From positions 22,567 through 86,566 of the forward strand of contig CAZXCB010000001.1 in the NCBI GenBank assembly GCA_964639075.1: DNA of 64,000 nt, read 5' to 3'. The position numbers and the translations under genes are program-made. Source of the DNA: JAENVU01 sp964639075. Its GTDB lineage: Bacteria > Actinomycetota > Acidimicrobiia > IMCC26256 > JAENVU01. This document shows, piece after piece, positions 26,287-34,400 of this stretch. Numbering within the stretch: position 1 is the first letter of the stretch; every line of letters begins with the position of its first letter. The notes beneath the pieces are model-generated. The model did no database searches and was not told where the DNA came from. It was given only the letters and a program-made list of their open reading frames with translations.

Positions 26287-26911
26287 CCGAAGGCGAGCCG
26301 CTCCGGGAACGGCGGCCGTAGGACAGCCCGCTGCGCCGCACGCGCGCGGCCGAGACCCGCGAGCGCATCGTCTCGGCCGGCGCCGAGCTCCTTCACGGGT
26401 TCCCCGTCTGGAACTGGTGCGCGCTGACCGTGGGTCGCGTCGCCGAGCGGGCCGACGTGAACCAACGGACGATCTACTGCCACTTCGCGGGCGAACGCGA
26501 GTTGCGAGACGCGGTGTTCGCCCGGCTCGAGGAGGAAGCCGGTGTGGACCTCGAGGGGCTCACGCTCGAGGAGCTCACCGCGTTCACGGCTCGCGTGCTC
26601 GGGTTCGTGTCGTCGTTCCCACTCGAGTCGCGCGCACCGCGGGACGAGACTCTCGTCGTCGCCCATCGTCGCCAGCGCGACGCACTGCTCGCGGCGGCGA
26701 CGCCGGCCGTGGCGGAGTGGTCCGACGCCGACCGCACGACCGCGGCGGCGATGCTGGACGTCCTGTGGAGCGTCGTCTCCTACGAGCGCCTGGTGGCCGA
26801 CTGGGACCTCTCGCCGCGGCAGGCCATCGAGGCGGTCACGTGGGTCATCGGCTTGGTCGAGGACACGATCCGTACGACCGGCGACCCCGTCGCTGAACCG
26901 CTCCCGCGGGT
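26283..26911 (+). pseudogene. TetR-family regulator with an in-frame amber stop and no normal end
   Basis: From the GTG at 26283 the frame reads MTEGEPLRERRP, then TAG (26319-26321), then DSPLRRTRAAETRERIVSAG and a full TetR helix-turn-helix: LTVGRVAERADVNQRTIYCHF. After the TAG no ATG/GTG/TTG occurs until 26430, inside the DNA-binding domain. The C-terminal domain ends near 26911, but the frame stays open to 27437, through the convergent formate dehydrogenase gene; a TGA at 26894-26896 lies one frame away. Both ends are thus abnormal, suggesting a decayed gene or two sequence errors. If functional, it would be a small-molecule-responsive repressor. Confidence 0.55.
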
Positions 26912-29593
26912 TCACGCCTCCTGCACTCGTGCCCGGACCGGCTCGATGCGGACCATCGTCCGCTTGTACTCGGGCGTGTTCGTCACCCGGTCTCGGTACG
27001 GCCCGGTGAGCCGGTTCACGTGCGATTCCGGATCGCTGAACGTCGCGAAGACCTCGCCGGCGCGCACGGCTGCGCTCACCCGGATCGGCAGCACCGTCGT
27101 GCCGTGGCGGCTCGTGACCTCGACCAGGTGGCCGTCGCCGACGCCGAGCCGGGCGGCGTCGGGAGCGGCGATGTCGAGCGTGTCGGTCGTCCGCAGCTCG
27201 TTCGTGAGGGATCGGCGCGTCATGGTGCCGGCGTTGAACTGGTCGAGGGCGCGCCCGGTGACGAGCAGGAACGGGAACCCGGGATCGGATCGCTCGGGAC
27301 TCGGCTCGTACGCGATCGGATGGAGCATCGCCGGACCGCCGCGCGTGAACGCGGCGGTGTGCAGGATCGTGGTGCCCGGATGGTCCTCGGTCGGGCACGG
27401 CCATTGCAGCCCGCCGGGAGCGTCGAGCCGGCCGTAGCTCATGCCGGCTCCCACGGGCCAGACCGCTCGGATCTCGTCCCAGATCGCGGCCGGCTCCGCG
27501 AAGTCGAACTGAGCACCGTGACCCATCGCGTGGGCGACCGCGCGCACGATCTCCCAGTCGGGGCGCGAACCTCCGAGCGGTTCGATGACCTTGCGGACCC
27601 GCTGCACGCGCCGCTCCCCGTTCATGAACGTGCCGTCCTTCTCGAAGGTCGAGCAGGCGGGGAGGAAGACGGTGGCGTGCTCCCTCGCGGTCTCGTTGAG
27701 GAAGAGGTCCTGCACGACGAGCGTGTCGAGCTGCGCGAGCGCACGGTCGGTCGCGGTCGCGTTCGGTTGGGTCTGGAGGATGTCCCAGCCGACGACCCAG
27801 AGCGCGTGCACGGCTCCGGCCGACGCGGCGTCGAGCATCTGCACGGCGTCGAGACCAGCCGCGTCCGGGAGGGCCGCGCCCCACACGTCTGCGAACCAGG
27901 GCGCGTCACCGACCGGCGCGAAGCCGGTGACGAAGTCGGGTTCGCAGCCCATGTGGGCGCAACCCTGGACGTTGTTCTGCCCGCGCAAGGGGTTCACTCC
28001 GCTGCCGGGGCGGCCGACGTTGCCGGTGAGCAGCGCCAGGTTCGCGAGGCAGACGACCGCGTCCGTGCCCTGGGTGTGCTCGGTGACCCCGAGGCCGTGC
28101 AGGATCATCGACGGCGTCTGCGTCGCGTACAGCCGGGCGGCTGCGCGCATGCTGGCAGCGTCGACGCCGCACGCGTCGGCGACGAGCTCGGGACGGTACG
28201 CGCGGAGGAAGGTCGCGCAGCCGTCGAGGTTCTCGACCCGGGTCGCCAGGAAGTCCGCGTCGACGAGCGACTCCTCGACGATCGTGGCGGCGATCGCGTT
28301 CAGCACCAGCACGTTCGTGCCCGGCTCCGGCCGGAGATGCACCGTCGCGTCGTCGGCGAGCTCGATCCGGCGCGGATCGATCACGATCAAGGAGGTGCCG
28401 CGCCGCGCGGCCTGCCTGATCCGCGCCCCCAGGACCGGGTGGTTCTCGGTGGCGTTCGCGCCGACCACCATGATCGTCCGCGCGTGCTCGATGTCCGCGA
28501 AGGAGTTGGTCGCGGCGCCGGTTCCGAACGCGAGTCGGAGCCCCGCGGCGCTCGGCGCGTGACAGACCCGCGCACAGCAGTCGACGTTGTTCGTGCCGAG
28601 CACCAAGCGGGCGAACTTCTGGAGCAGGTAGTTGTCCTCGTTCGTCGCGCGCGCCGAGCCGAAGACGCCGACCCCGGCCGGTCCCCACCGTTCGAGGGCG
28701 CGGCGGAAGCCGTCCGCCACCGCGACGGTCGCCTCGTCCCACGACACCGCGCGCCAGCCGTCACCGTCCCGGACCATCGGTTCGGTCACCCGCTCGTCGG
28801 AATGGACGAACCCGTGCCCGTACCGTCCCTTCACGCAGGCATGGCCACGGTTGACGGGCGCGTCGGGCGCCGGGACGGCCGTGACGACGTGGTCGTCGCG
28901 AGTGCCGATGAGGAGCTCGCAGCCCACCCCGCAGTATGGGCACGTCGTGCGCGTCCAACGGTCCGGCGGGCCGCCGATCAGCACGGGTCGGTCCTCGAGC
29001 GCGCCCGTCGGGCAGGTGTCCACGCAGGCGCCGCACGAGACGCACGCGCTCTCCCGCAGGGTGGACGCGCCGCTCGGCACCACGTGGGTGTCCGTCCCCC
29101 GCCCGACGATCTGCCAGGCGCGCTGGCCCTGCACCTCGTCGCAGATCCGGACGCACCGGAAGCAGTCGATGCACCGATTCATGTCGATCACGATGCACGG
29201 ATGGGTGTCGTCGCGCAGCTCGGGCCGACCGGCCCCACCGGTCGCCGACACGTCGTGGTCGACGAGCAACCGGTGGAATCGCTCGTCCGGTGCCGCCGCC
29301 ACCGCGTCCGCGGGGTAGCGAAGCGCCATCATCGTGAGCAGGCCGCGGCGCGCCGATTCGGCATCGTCCGGCGCGGTCTCGATCACCATGCCCGGTGTGG
29401 CCAGCACCGCGCACGAGGCGACCAGCTGCGGCCGGCCGTCGACGCGCACCAGGCACATCCGACATTCTCCGTACGGCTCGAGCCGGTCGTCGTCGCACAA
29501 CGACGGCAGGTCGACCCCGAGCGCGCGCAGCCCGTGCAGAATCGAGACGCCGTCGGGGACCTCGGCATCCACACCGTCGACCGTCACGCGCAT
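26912..29593 (-). CDS. Formate dehydrogenase-type molybdopterin oxidoreductase, catalytic subunit with NuoG-like N-terminus
   Basis: This is an 893-residue protein. Residues 1-80 form a 2Fe-2S ferredoxin domain (Cys33, 44, 47, 61). Two ferredoxin-type 4Fe-4S sites follow (Cys141/144/147/151 and 184/187/190/194). The molybdopterin domain starts with TCPYCGVGCELL and a third 4Fe-4S site (Cys218, 221, 225, 253). The metal ligand is Cys344 in CCARVCHAPS, the position held by Sec in E. coli FdhF, so this is the cysteine form. It probably oxidises formate to CO2, passing electrons to NAD or a quinone-linked partner. No diaphorase subunits or FdhD lie within the window. Confidence 0.9.
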   Translation of the reverse strand: MRVTVDGVDAEVPDGVSILHGLRALGVDLPSLCDDDRLEPYGECRMCLVRVDGRPQLVASCAVLATPGMVIETAPDDAESARRGLLTMMALRYPADAVAAAPDERFHRLLVDHDVSATGGAGRPELRDDTHPCIVIDMNRCIDCFRCVRICDEVQGQRAWQIVGRGTDTHVVPSGASTLRESACVSCGACVDTCPTGALEDRPVLIGGPPDRWTRTTCPYCGVGCELLIGTRDDHVVTAVPAPDAPVNRGHACVKGRYGHGFVHSDERVTEPMVRDGDGWRAVSWDEATVAVADGFRRALERWGPAGVGVFGSARATNEDNYLLQKFARLVLGTNNVDCCARVCHAPSAAGLRLAFGTGAATNSFADIEHARTIMVVGANATENHPVLGARIRQAARRGTSLIVIDPRRIELADDATVHLRPEPGTNVLVLNAIAATIVEESLVDADFLATRVENLDGCATFLRAYRPELVADACGVDAASMRAAARLYATQTPSMILHGLGVTEHTQGTDAVVCLANLALLTGNVGRPGSGVNPLRGQNNVQGCAHMGCEPDFVTGFAPVGDAPWFADVWGAALPDAAGLDAVQMLDAASAGAVHALWVVGWDILQTQPNATATDRALAQLDTLVVQDLFLNETAREHATVFLPACSTFEKDGTFMNGERRVQRVRKVIEPLGGSRPDWEIVRAVAHAMGHGAQFDFAEPAAIWDEIRAVWPVGAGMSYGRLDAPGGLQWPCPTEDHPGTTILHTAAFTRGGPAMLHPIAYEPSPERSDPGFPFLLVTGRALDQFNAGTMTRRSLTNELRTTDTLDIAAPDAARLGVGDGHLVEVTSRHGTTVLPIRVSAAVRAGEVFATFSDPESHVNRLTGPYRDRVTNTPEYKRTMVRIEPVRARVQEA

Positions 29594-29664
29594 CGGGAGC
29601 TCCCGGATCGCCCGCAGCGATCATACGAAGATCCGATCGGAGCCGGCACGCTCCGCCGGACCGC

Positions 29665-30080
29665 CGGGCGCACGCCGGTAGGTTCCTCGGCGGTCAGGCG
29701 CTCGCCGTCCGCCGGGAAATCCCGGACGCGTCGCAGCGGCCCGGTGCCCACCGTCTGCGGATCGAACACGCACACGTCAGCCCAGCAGGTCGGTGGCGAG
29801 CGGAGCGTCGAGCGGGCTGGCGCCGCGCTCGCTCGCGAGCTCGCTCACCCGCCGGCCCTCGAGCTCGGGGAACCGCGCCGACTCCGGCACCTCGAAGGTC
29901 TCCCAGCGCAGCTTCATCGTCGATCGCTCGAGGTCGGCCGCCGCCAGCGCCCGCCAGGCGGGATCGCGATGCGGCGCGCTCGGCGAACCACCGTGCGTAC
30001 GGCAGCGGTGTGTCGAACTGGAGTGCCTGGGCGATCGGTCGCGCCGAGCCGGCTTCGCTCGACGACGGTCCCTGGCCCCG
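29665..30080 (-). pseudogene. Decayed amidohydrolase (N-acyl-D-amino-acid deacylase family) with internal deletion
   Basis: On the minus strand separate frames carry recognisable pieces of one protein in the right order. ARPIAQALQFDTPLPYARWF (about 30030) is followed by a frameshift near 29975, then DPAWRALAAADLERSTMKLR and SELASERGASPLDAPLATD, a stop at 29777-29779, and immediately ADVCVFDPQTVGTGPLRRVR running to EEPTGVR near 29669. In intact family members some 150-200 residues separate the last two pieces, so an internal deletion plus frameshift has destroyed the gene. It is a different subfamily from the intact amidohydrolase at 5172-6962. Confidence 0.75.
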
Positions 30081-30142
30081 GAGGTCGCCCCGTACTCCGC
30101 TCGCTTTCGGTCGGACGGTGCTGGGAGACGGGGTGACACCAC

Positions 30143-30170
30143 TTGAGAACCCCGTTCTCCTCGTTATGGA
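30143..30170 (+). promoter_or_regulatory. Predicted promoter with palindromic operator for the TetR gene
   Basis: A perfect palindrome GAGAACCCCGTTCTC (30145-30159, arms GAGAAC/GTTCTC) overlaps a possible -35 box TTGAGA at 30143; 16 bases on is TATGGA (30165-30170) as a possible -10. It lies about 110 bases before the TetR gene at 30279, so it suggests autorepression. Confidence 0.45.
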
Positions 30171-30278
30171 AACGGGCTATGCCGCGCAGGACGCCGAGAC
30201 GAGCGACGAGTCCGAGAGCGGTATTATCCACCACGACCACGGAATCCGGGCGTCGCCTCGAAGGAAAGCAGGAGCGAC

Positions 30279-30956
30279 ATGGCTGGAGTTGACGCCGCCG
30301 CCGGCTCGATCGAGCCGGGCTGGCGCGAACGTGCGGTCTCCAAGAGCCTGAACGCCGCCCGCTCTCGCGCCGAGCAGCGGGCACAACGCTACCTCGACGC
30401 CGCGTTCGAGCTGATCGACGAGAAGGGCACGACGGAGTTCACGATCCAGGAGGTCATCGACCGGTCGAAGCAGTCGCTGCGCGGCTTCTACGAGTACTTC
30501 ACCGGCAAGGACGAGCTCGTGCTCGCCCTGTTCGAGGAGACGCTGCGCGAAGCCGGGGACGACATCCGCAAGGCCGTCGACGCCGAGACCGATCCGTTCG
30601 CGCGGCTGCGCGCGTTCACGATCCGCCTGCACGAGTGGTGTGACCCCGTCGAGGCACCGAGGAAGCGGGGTGCCCACAACCGTCGCGCCATCTCCGAGTT
30701 CTCCATGCAGCTGGCGGTGAACCACGCAGCGCGGATGCGGACCGCGCTGGCACCGATGTCGCACCTGCTCCGCGAGCTCGTCGACGCGGCCGCCGAGGCG
30801 GGCGCGATCCACGTCGGCGACACCCGGCGCGCCACGGCGCTCGTCCAGCAGACGGTGATGTACAGCTGGTTCGGCAACCGCCTGGTGGACAACCCGAAGT
30901 TGCGGCTCACCGCCGAGGAGACGTGGGAGTTCTGCCTCCACGGCCTCGGCGGTTGA
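30279..30956 (+). CDS. TetR-family transcriptional regulator
   Basis: This 225-residue protein has an AGGAG site before the ATG. An N-terminal extension of about 30 residues precedes the helix-turn-helix: RAQRYLDAAFELIDEKGTTEF, then TIQEVIDRSKQSLRGFYEYFTGKDEL. The C-terminal ligand domain is helical, and LVQQTVMYSWFGNRLVDNPK resembles TetR proteins found with P450 and steroid-type degradation genes in mycobacteria-like actinobacteria. Its TGA overlaps an in-frame TTG of the LLM oxidoreductase gene, so the two are probably co-transcribed. Confidence 0.87.
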   Translation: MAGVDAAAGSIEPGWRERAVSKSLNAARSRAEQRAQRYLDAAFELIDEKGTTEFTIQEVIDRSKQSLRGFYEYFTGKDELVLALFEETLREAGDDIRKAVDAETDPFARLRAFTIRLHEWCDPVEAPRKRGAHNRRAISEFSMQLAVNHAARMRTALAPMSHLLRELVDAAAEAGAIHVGDTRRATALVQQTVMYSWFGNRLVDNPKLRLTAEETWEFCLHGLGG

Positions 30957-30961
30957 CGCGG

Positions 30962-31924
30962 GTGCCCCGAGCCGACATCCCCTCCCCGCAGCTCTCGGCC
31001 GCGCTCGTCACCTACTCGGCCGAGGCTCCGGACGACTGGACCTCGATGCTCGACACCGCGCGGCTCTACGACCGCGCCGGGATCGACCGGCTCGTCGTCT
31101 CGGACCACGTCGTGTTCGGGGAGCGGCTCGACGCCTACGGTCGACCCGAGGTGGGAGGTCAACGCGGCGGGCGCCAGCCCACCGGCCCCGACGGGCACTG
31201 GCTGGAGCCGCTGACGACCCTCGGTGTCGTCGCCGGTGCCACCGAACGCGTGCGTCTGGCGACCGGCATCCTCATCGCGGCGCTCCGGCGTCCCGTCGTC
31301 CTCGCGAAGACGGCCGCGACCCTCGACGTGCTGTCCGGGGGGCGGCTCGACCTCGGCGTCGGTGTCGGATGGCAACGTGAGGAGTACGAGGCGGCGGGAC
31401 TCGACTTCGACCGGCGCGGTCGCCTGCTCGACCACACCCTCGAGGTGTGCACCGCGCTGTGGACCGAGCCGGTCACGGCCTACCGGTCGCCGGAGCTCGG
31501 ATTCGACCGGATCCACATGATGCCCAAGCCGCTCCGACCGGGCGGGGTACCGATCTGGGTCAGCGGCCAGATCAACGCGCGCGTCGTCGACCGCCTGTGC
31601 CGCTTCGGCCTGCGGTGGATCCCGTGGGGTGACGACGCGACCGAGCTCGAGCGGTCGATCCCGGCCCTGCGCGAACGGATCGCCGCCGCGGGCATCTCAC
31701 CCGACGGCCTGCAGGTCGTCGCGAACCTGCGCGCCGTGCGCACCGACGACGGGCTCGTGGACGTCGAACGGACGATCGAGCCGGTGCCGCGCCTCGTGGA
31801 GGCGGGCGCGACGGACTTCCTCACGCGGCTTCCGGCGCGCGAGCCGGACGCCGGCACCGAGACCAGCGTGCGCGACCTCGTCGCGGCGTTCCGCGCCCTC
31901 ACCGGCCGCGACGCGACGCCGTGA
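30962..31924 (+). CDS. LLM-class (luciferase-like) F420-dependent oxidoreductase
   Basis: This 320-residue protein is of the actinobacterial TIGR03619/F420-type luciferase-like family: AGIDRLVVSDHVVFGE, EPLTTLGVVAGATERVRLATG, LRRPVVLAKTAATLDVLSGG and RLDLGVGVGWQREEYEAAGL. These enzymes use F420 or FMN in a TIM barrel to oxidise or reduce organic substrates. Alternative in-frame starts are TTG 30953 (overlapping the TetR stop as TTGA) and GTG 30962. It is coupled to the TetR gene, which likely controls it. Substrate unknown. Confidence 0.86.
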   Translation: MPRADIPSPQLSAALVTYSAEAPDDWTSMLDTARLYDRAGIDRLVVSDHVVFGERLDAYGRPEVGGQRGGRQPTGPDGHWLEPLTTLGVVAGATERVRLATGILIAALRRPVVLAKTAATLDVLSGGRLDLGVGVGWQREEYEAAGLDFDRRGRLLDHTLEVCTALWTEPVTAYRSPELGFDRIHMMPKPLRPGGVPIWVSGQINARVVDRLCRFGLRWIPWGDDATELERSIPALRERIAAAGISPDGLQVVANLRAVRTDDGLVDVERTIEPVPRLVEAGATDFLTRLPAREPDAGTETSVRDLVAAFRALTGRDATP

Positions 31925-31961
31925 GGGGCGCCGAACCCGACCGGCGATGCGTCCCGGGCGG

Positions 31962-32408
31962 TCAGAGTCCGGCGACGCGATCGGCGTAGTCGAGCGGGAG
32001 CAGCTCGACGAGCTGCCCGTCCGGATCGCGGATGAAGACGGCGACACCGATGTCGGTGCCGGCGACCACCTCGCCGCCGAACTCGGTCACCCGATCGCGC
32101 ACCTCGTCGACGTCGCACGAGAGCGAGAGGTGCGTGAGACCGGGTTCGTCCATGGCGCGCCGCGCCGGAACCTGTCGGTGGGACGGCTCGGAGAAGTGGA
32201 TGAGCTCGAGCACGAAGCCGTCGCGGCGCAGGTAGCAGACCCGGCCTCCGAGCGGTGCCTCCAGTCCGAGCAGGCGATCCGACGGCTGATCGGTCAGGGT
32301 CAGCTCGCGCCAGTGCTCGAACCCGAGCAGTTCCTCGTAGAAGCGACGCGAGCGATCGAGGTCGGTCACGCAGTGCCCGATGTGGTTCACCACCATGCGT
32401 CCACCCAT
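31962..32408 (-). CDS. VOC-family (glyoxalase/dioxygenase fold) protein
   Basis: This 148-residue protein contains MVVNHIGHCVTDLDRSRRFYEELLG, then CYLRRDGFVLELIHF, GLTHLSLSCDVDEVRDRVTEFG and VAVFIRDPDGQLVELL, the paired beta-alpha-beta-beta-beta repeats of the vicinal oxygen chelate fold. His and Glu at the usual metal positions are present (NHIGH, LELIHF, THLSL, QLVELL). It may be a lyase, epimerase or extradiol enzyme. It is divergent from the P450, and the two share an operator-bearing region. Confidence 0.85.
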   Translation of the reverse strand: MGGRMVVNHIGHCVTDLDRSRRFYEELLGFEHWRELTLTDQPSDRLLGLEAPLGGRVCYLRRDGFVLELIHFSEPSHRQVPARRAMDEPGLTHLSLSCDVDEVRDRVTEFGGEVVAGTDIGVAVFIRDPDGQLVELLPLDYADRVAGL

Positions 32409-32442
32409 GCGCGCATCCTGGCATGTGCGGCTGGTCCGGCGC

Positions 32443-32487
32443 CTGAACGAACGTTTGCTTGACTTCTGAACGAACGTTTGCTCAGAT
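32443..32487. promoter_or_regulatory. Direct-repeat operator pair and probable leaderless promoter of the P450 gene
   Basis: The 17-mer CTGAACGAACGTTTGCT occurs twice, at 32443-32459 and 32466-32482 (23-bp phase). Each copy contains the AACGTT core seen in TetR-type operators. A -35-like TTGACT (32459-32464) and a weak -10-like TCAGAT (32482-32487) flank the second copy with 17-bp spacing, placing transcription start near the ATG at 32494, i.e. leaderless. The TetR encoded after the P450 is the likely ligand. Confidence 0.6.
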
Positions 32488-32493
32488 GTCCGG

Positions 32494-33780
32494 ATGACGA
32501 TCTCTCCGCCCACCCGGTCACTCGACGCCCTCGACTTCTGCGACCCGGCGCTCTACGACGATCCCTGGGACGTCTACCGCGAGCTGCGCGACGCGGGTCC
32601 GCTCCACCGCGACGAGGCGAACGACCTGTGGGTCGCCGGTCGCCACGAGGATGTCTTCCACCTCTCCCGCCACCCCGAGCTGTACTGCAACCGGTTCGGC
32701 GTCCGGCCCGTCGTCGCCGGCGACATGTCGATCATCACGCTCGACGGCGAGGAGCACATCCGGACCCGCCGGCTGGTGAACCCCGGCTTCACGCCGCGGC
32801 GCGTCCGCGAGCTCGTCCCGCACATCCGCGAGCTGTCGAACCAGCTCATCGACGACATCGAGGCGAAGGGATCGATCGACTTCGTCGAGGACTTCGCGAT
32901 CCACGTCCCGCTGATCATCATCTGCGAGCTGATGGGACTCGACCCCGAGCAGCGCATGAAGATGTACCGCTGGTCCGACGACATGATGGCGGGCGACGGG
33001 CACAGCGCCGCCGACTCCCCCGAGCTGCATGCGGCGGGCGTCGCGTTCGGCGAGTACGCGGAGATGTGCCTCGAGCTCATCGCCGAGCGCCGCGCGAACC
33101 CGACCGACACCGACCTGATCGGCCTGCTGACCCAGGCCTTCGACAACGGCGAGCTCACCAAGGAGTTCAAGGCGATGCCCGGCGTCTCCGAGGAGCGGCT
33201 CGCCGAGATCCTCGAGGAGCGCAGCCAGCTCTCCGACGACGAGCTGCTCGCGTTCCTCACCATCCTGCTCGTCGCCGGGAACGAGACCACCCGCAACGCG
33301 ATCTCCGGTGGCCTGCTCGCGCTGAGCCTGTTCCCGGAGGAGAAGCGGCGCCTCGCGGAGCGCATCGAGGACGACGCGTTCGTGGACCTGACGGTCGAGG
33401 AGATCCTCCGCTACGTCTCACCGGTGCTCGGCTTCATCCGTACCGTCACCGAGGACCACACGTACCAGGACACGGAGCTGCGTGCGGGCGACCGCGTGCT
33501 CATGCTCTACCAGTCGGCCAACCGCGACGAGCGCGTCTTCGACCGCCCCGACGAGATGATCCTCGACCGCGACCCGAACCCCCACCTCGCGTTCGGGATC
33601 GGACCGCACTACTGCATGGGATCCAACCTCGCCCGCACGGAGGTCAAGGTCGTGTTCCAGGAGCTGTTCCGCCGCCTCCCCGACATCACGGTTCCCGACG
33701 GCGTGAAGCTCCAGCGCGGTGCGTCGACGCTCGTGCTCGCGCTCCAACATCTGCCCGCCCAGTGCCCGGTCGCGCACTGA
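32494..33780 (+). CDS. Cytochrome P450
   Basis: This 428-residue soluble actinobacterial P450 has the I-helix motif LLVAGNETTRNAISGG, with the acid-alcohol pair as E/T. The K-helix ExxR is in EEILRYVSP, and the heme loop is FGIGPHYCMGSNLAR with the axial Cys374. The VNPGFTPRRV segment of the C-helix is typical. It should hydroxylate a hydrophobic molecule using ferredoxin electrons; no ferredoxin gene is adjacent. It has no clear Shine-Dalgarno site and may be leaderless. Its stop overlaps the start of a TetR gene (TGATG). Confidence 0.92.
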   Translation: MTISPPTRSLDALDFCDPALYDDPWDVYRELRDAGPLHRDEANDLWVAGRHEDVFHLSRHPELYCNRFGVRPVVAGDMSIITLDGEEHIRTRRLVNPGFTPRRVRELVPHIRELSNQLIDDIEAKGSIDFVEDFAIHVPLIIICELMGLDPEQRMKMYRWSDDMMAGDGHSAADSPELHAAGVAFGEYAEMCLELIAERRANPTDTDLIGLLTQAFDNGELTKEFKAMPGVSEERLAEILEERSQLSDDELLAFLTILLVAGNETTRNAISGGLLALSLFPEEKRRLAERIEDDAFVDLTVEEILRYVSPVLGFIRTVTEDHTYQDTELRAGDRVLMLYQSANRDERVFDRPDEMILDRDPNPHLAFGIGPHYCMGSNLARTEVKVVFQELFRRLPDITVPDGVKLQRGASTLVLALQHLPAQCPVAH

Positions 33781-34364
33781 TGAGCGCGTCCGCCGCGCCG
33801 ACGACCCAACGGGATCGCATCCTCGACACCGCGCTCGACCTCATGGCCGAGCACGGCGCGTCGGCCACGTCGATGCGTCAGCTCGCGAGCGCGTGCAACC
33901 TCAACGTCGCCGCGCTGTACCACTACTTCCCGTCCAAGGCCGAGCTACTGCGCTCGGTCATCGAGGAGCGCCGCTACGCCCTGCGGCTCCGCGAGCTGCC
34001 CGAGGTCGACCCCTCGCTGCCCCCGCGCGAGCGTCTCGTCGCGCTGATCCTCGCGATCTGGGACGGCGTCCGCGAGGAGGAGGCGATCTGGCGCCTGCTG
34101 CTCGGCGAGGCGCTCCGCGGCGACGAGACCGCGGCATCCGTCGGCCACGAGATCCTCGACGTGCTGCAACCCGCGCTCCGCGGCTGGATCGAGACGCTGT
34201 TCCCGGCCGACGTCGTACCCGCCGTCGACGCGGACGCGGTGGCCACCGTGCTCCTCGGCCAGGTGGTCAGCTTCTTCATCAGCCAGCTGTTCCTCCCCCC
34301 GGACGACCGGGAGGCCGCGGCCCGCCGCGAGGCAGAGGCGCTCGTCGCCCTCGCGTTGGCGTAG
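33780..34364 (+). CDS. TetR-family regulator, probable repressor of the P450 operon
   Basis: This 194-residue protein has the helix-turn-helix RDRILDTALDLMAEHGASATSM... RQLASACNLNVAALYHYFPSKAEL, a textbook TetR domain at residues 10-56. Its C-terminal domain ends with VSFFISQLFLPPDDREAAAR. The ATG overlaps the P450 stop, so both come from one transcript. The paired 17-mers upstream of the P450 are the natural candidate binding sites, which would give autoregulation. Effector likely the P450 substrate. Confidence 0.88.
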   Translation: MSASAAPTTQRDRILDTALDLMAEHGASATSMRQLASACNLNVAALYHYFPSKAELLRSVIEERRYALRLRELPEVDPSLPPRERLVALILAIWDGVREEEAIWRLLLGEALRGDETAASVGHEILDVLQPALRGWIETLFPADVVPAVDADAVATVLLGQVVSFFISQLFLPPDDREAAARREAEALVALALA

Positions 34365-34400
34365 CACCCGGACCGGACCTCGAGCACCGGCATCGGGGCG

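Noticed and set aside
26319..26321. TAG in the TetR gene read as pyrrolysine or a programmed stop
   Set aside because: Nothing else suggests amber decoding in this type of bacterium; a nonsense mutation or sequence error is simpler.
28561..28563. Selenocysteine in formate dehydrogenase
   Set aside because: The codon at the Sec position reads as cysteine (CCARVCHAPS); there is no in-frame TGA in that gene.
32443..32482. Start of a CRISPR array
   Set aside because: Only two 17-base copies with a 6-base gap; there are no further repeats and no cas genes, and the location is a promoter.
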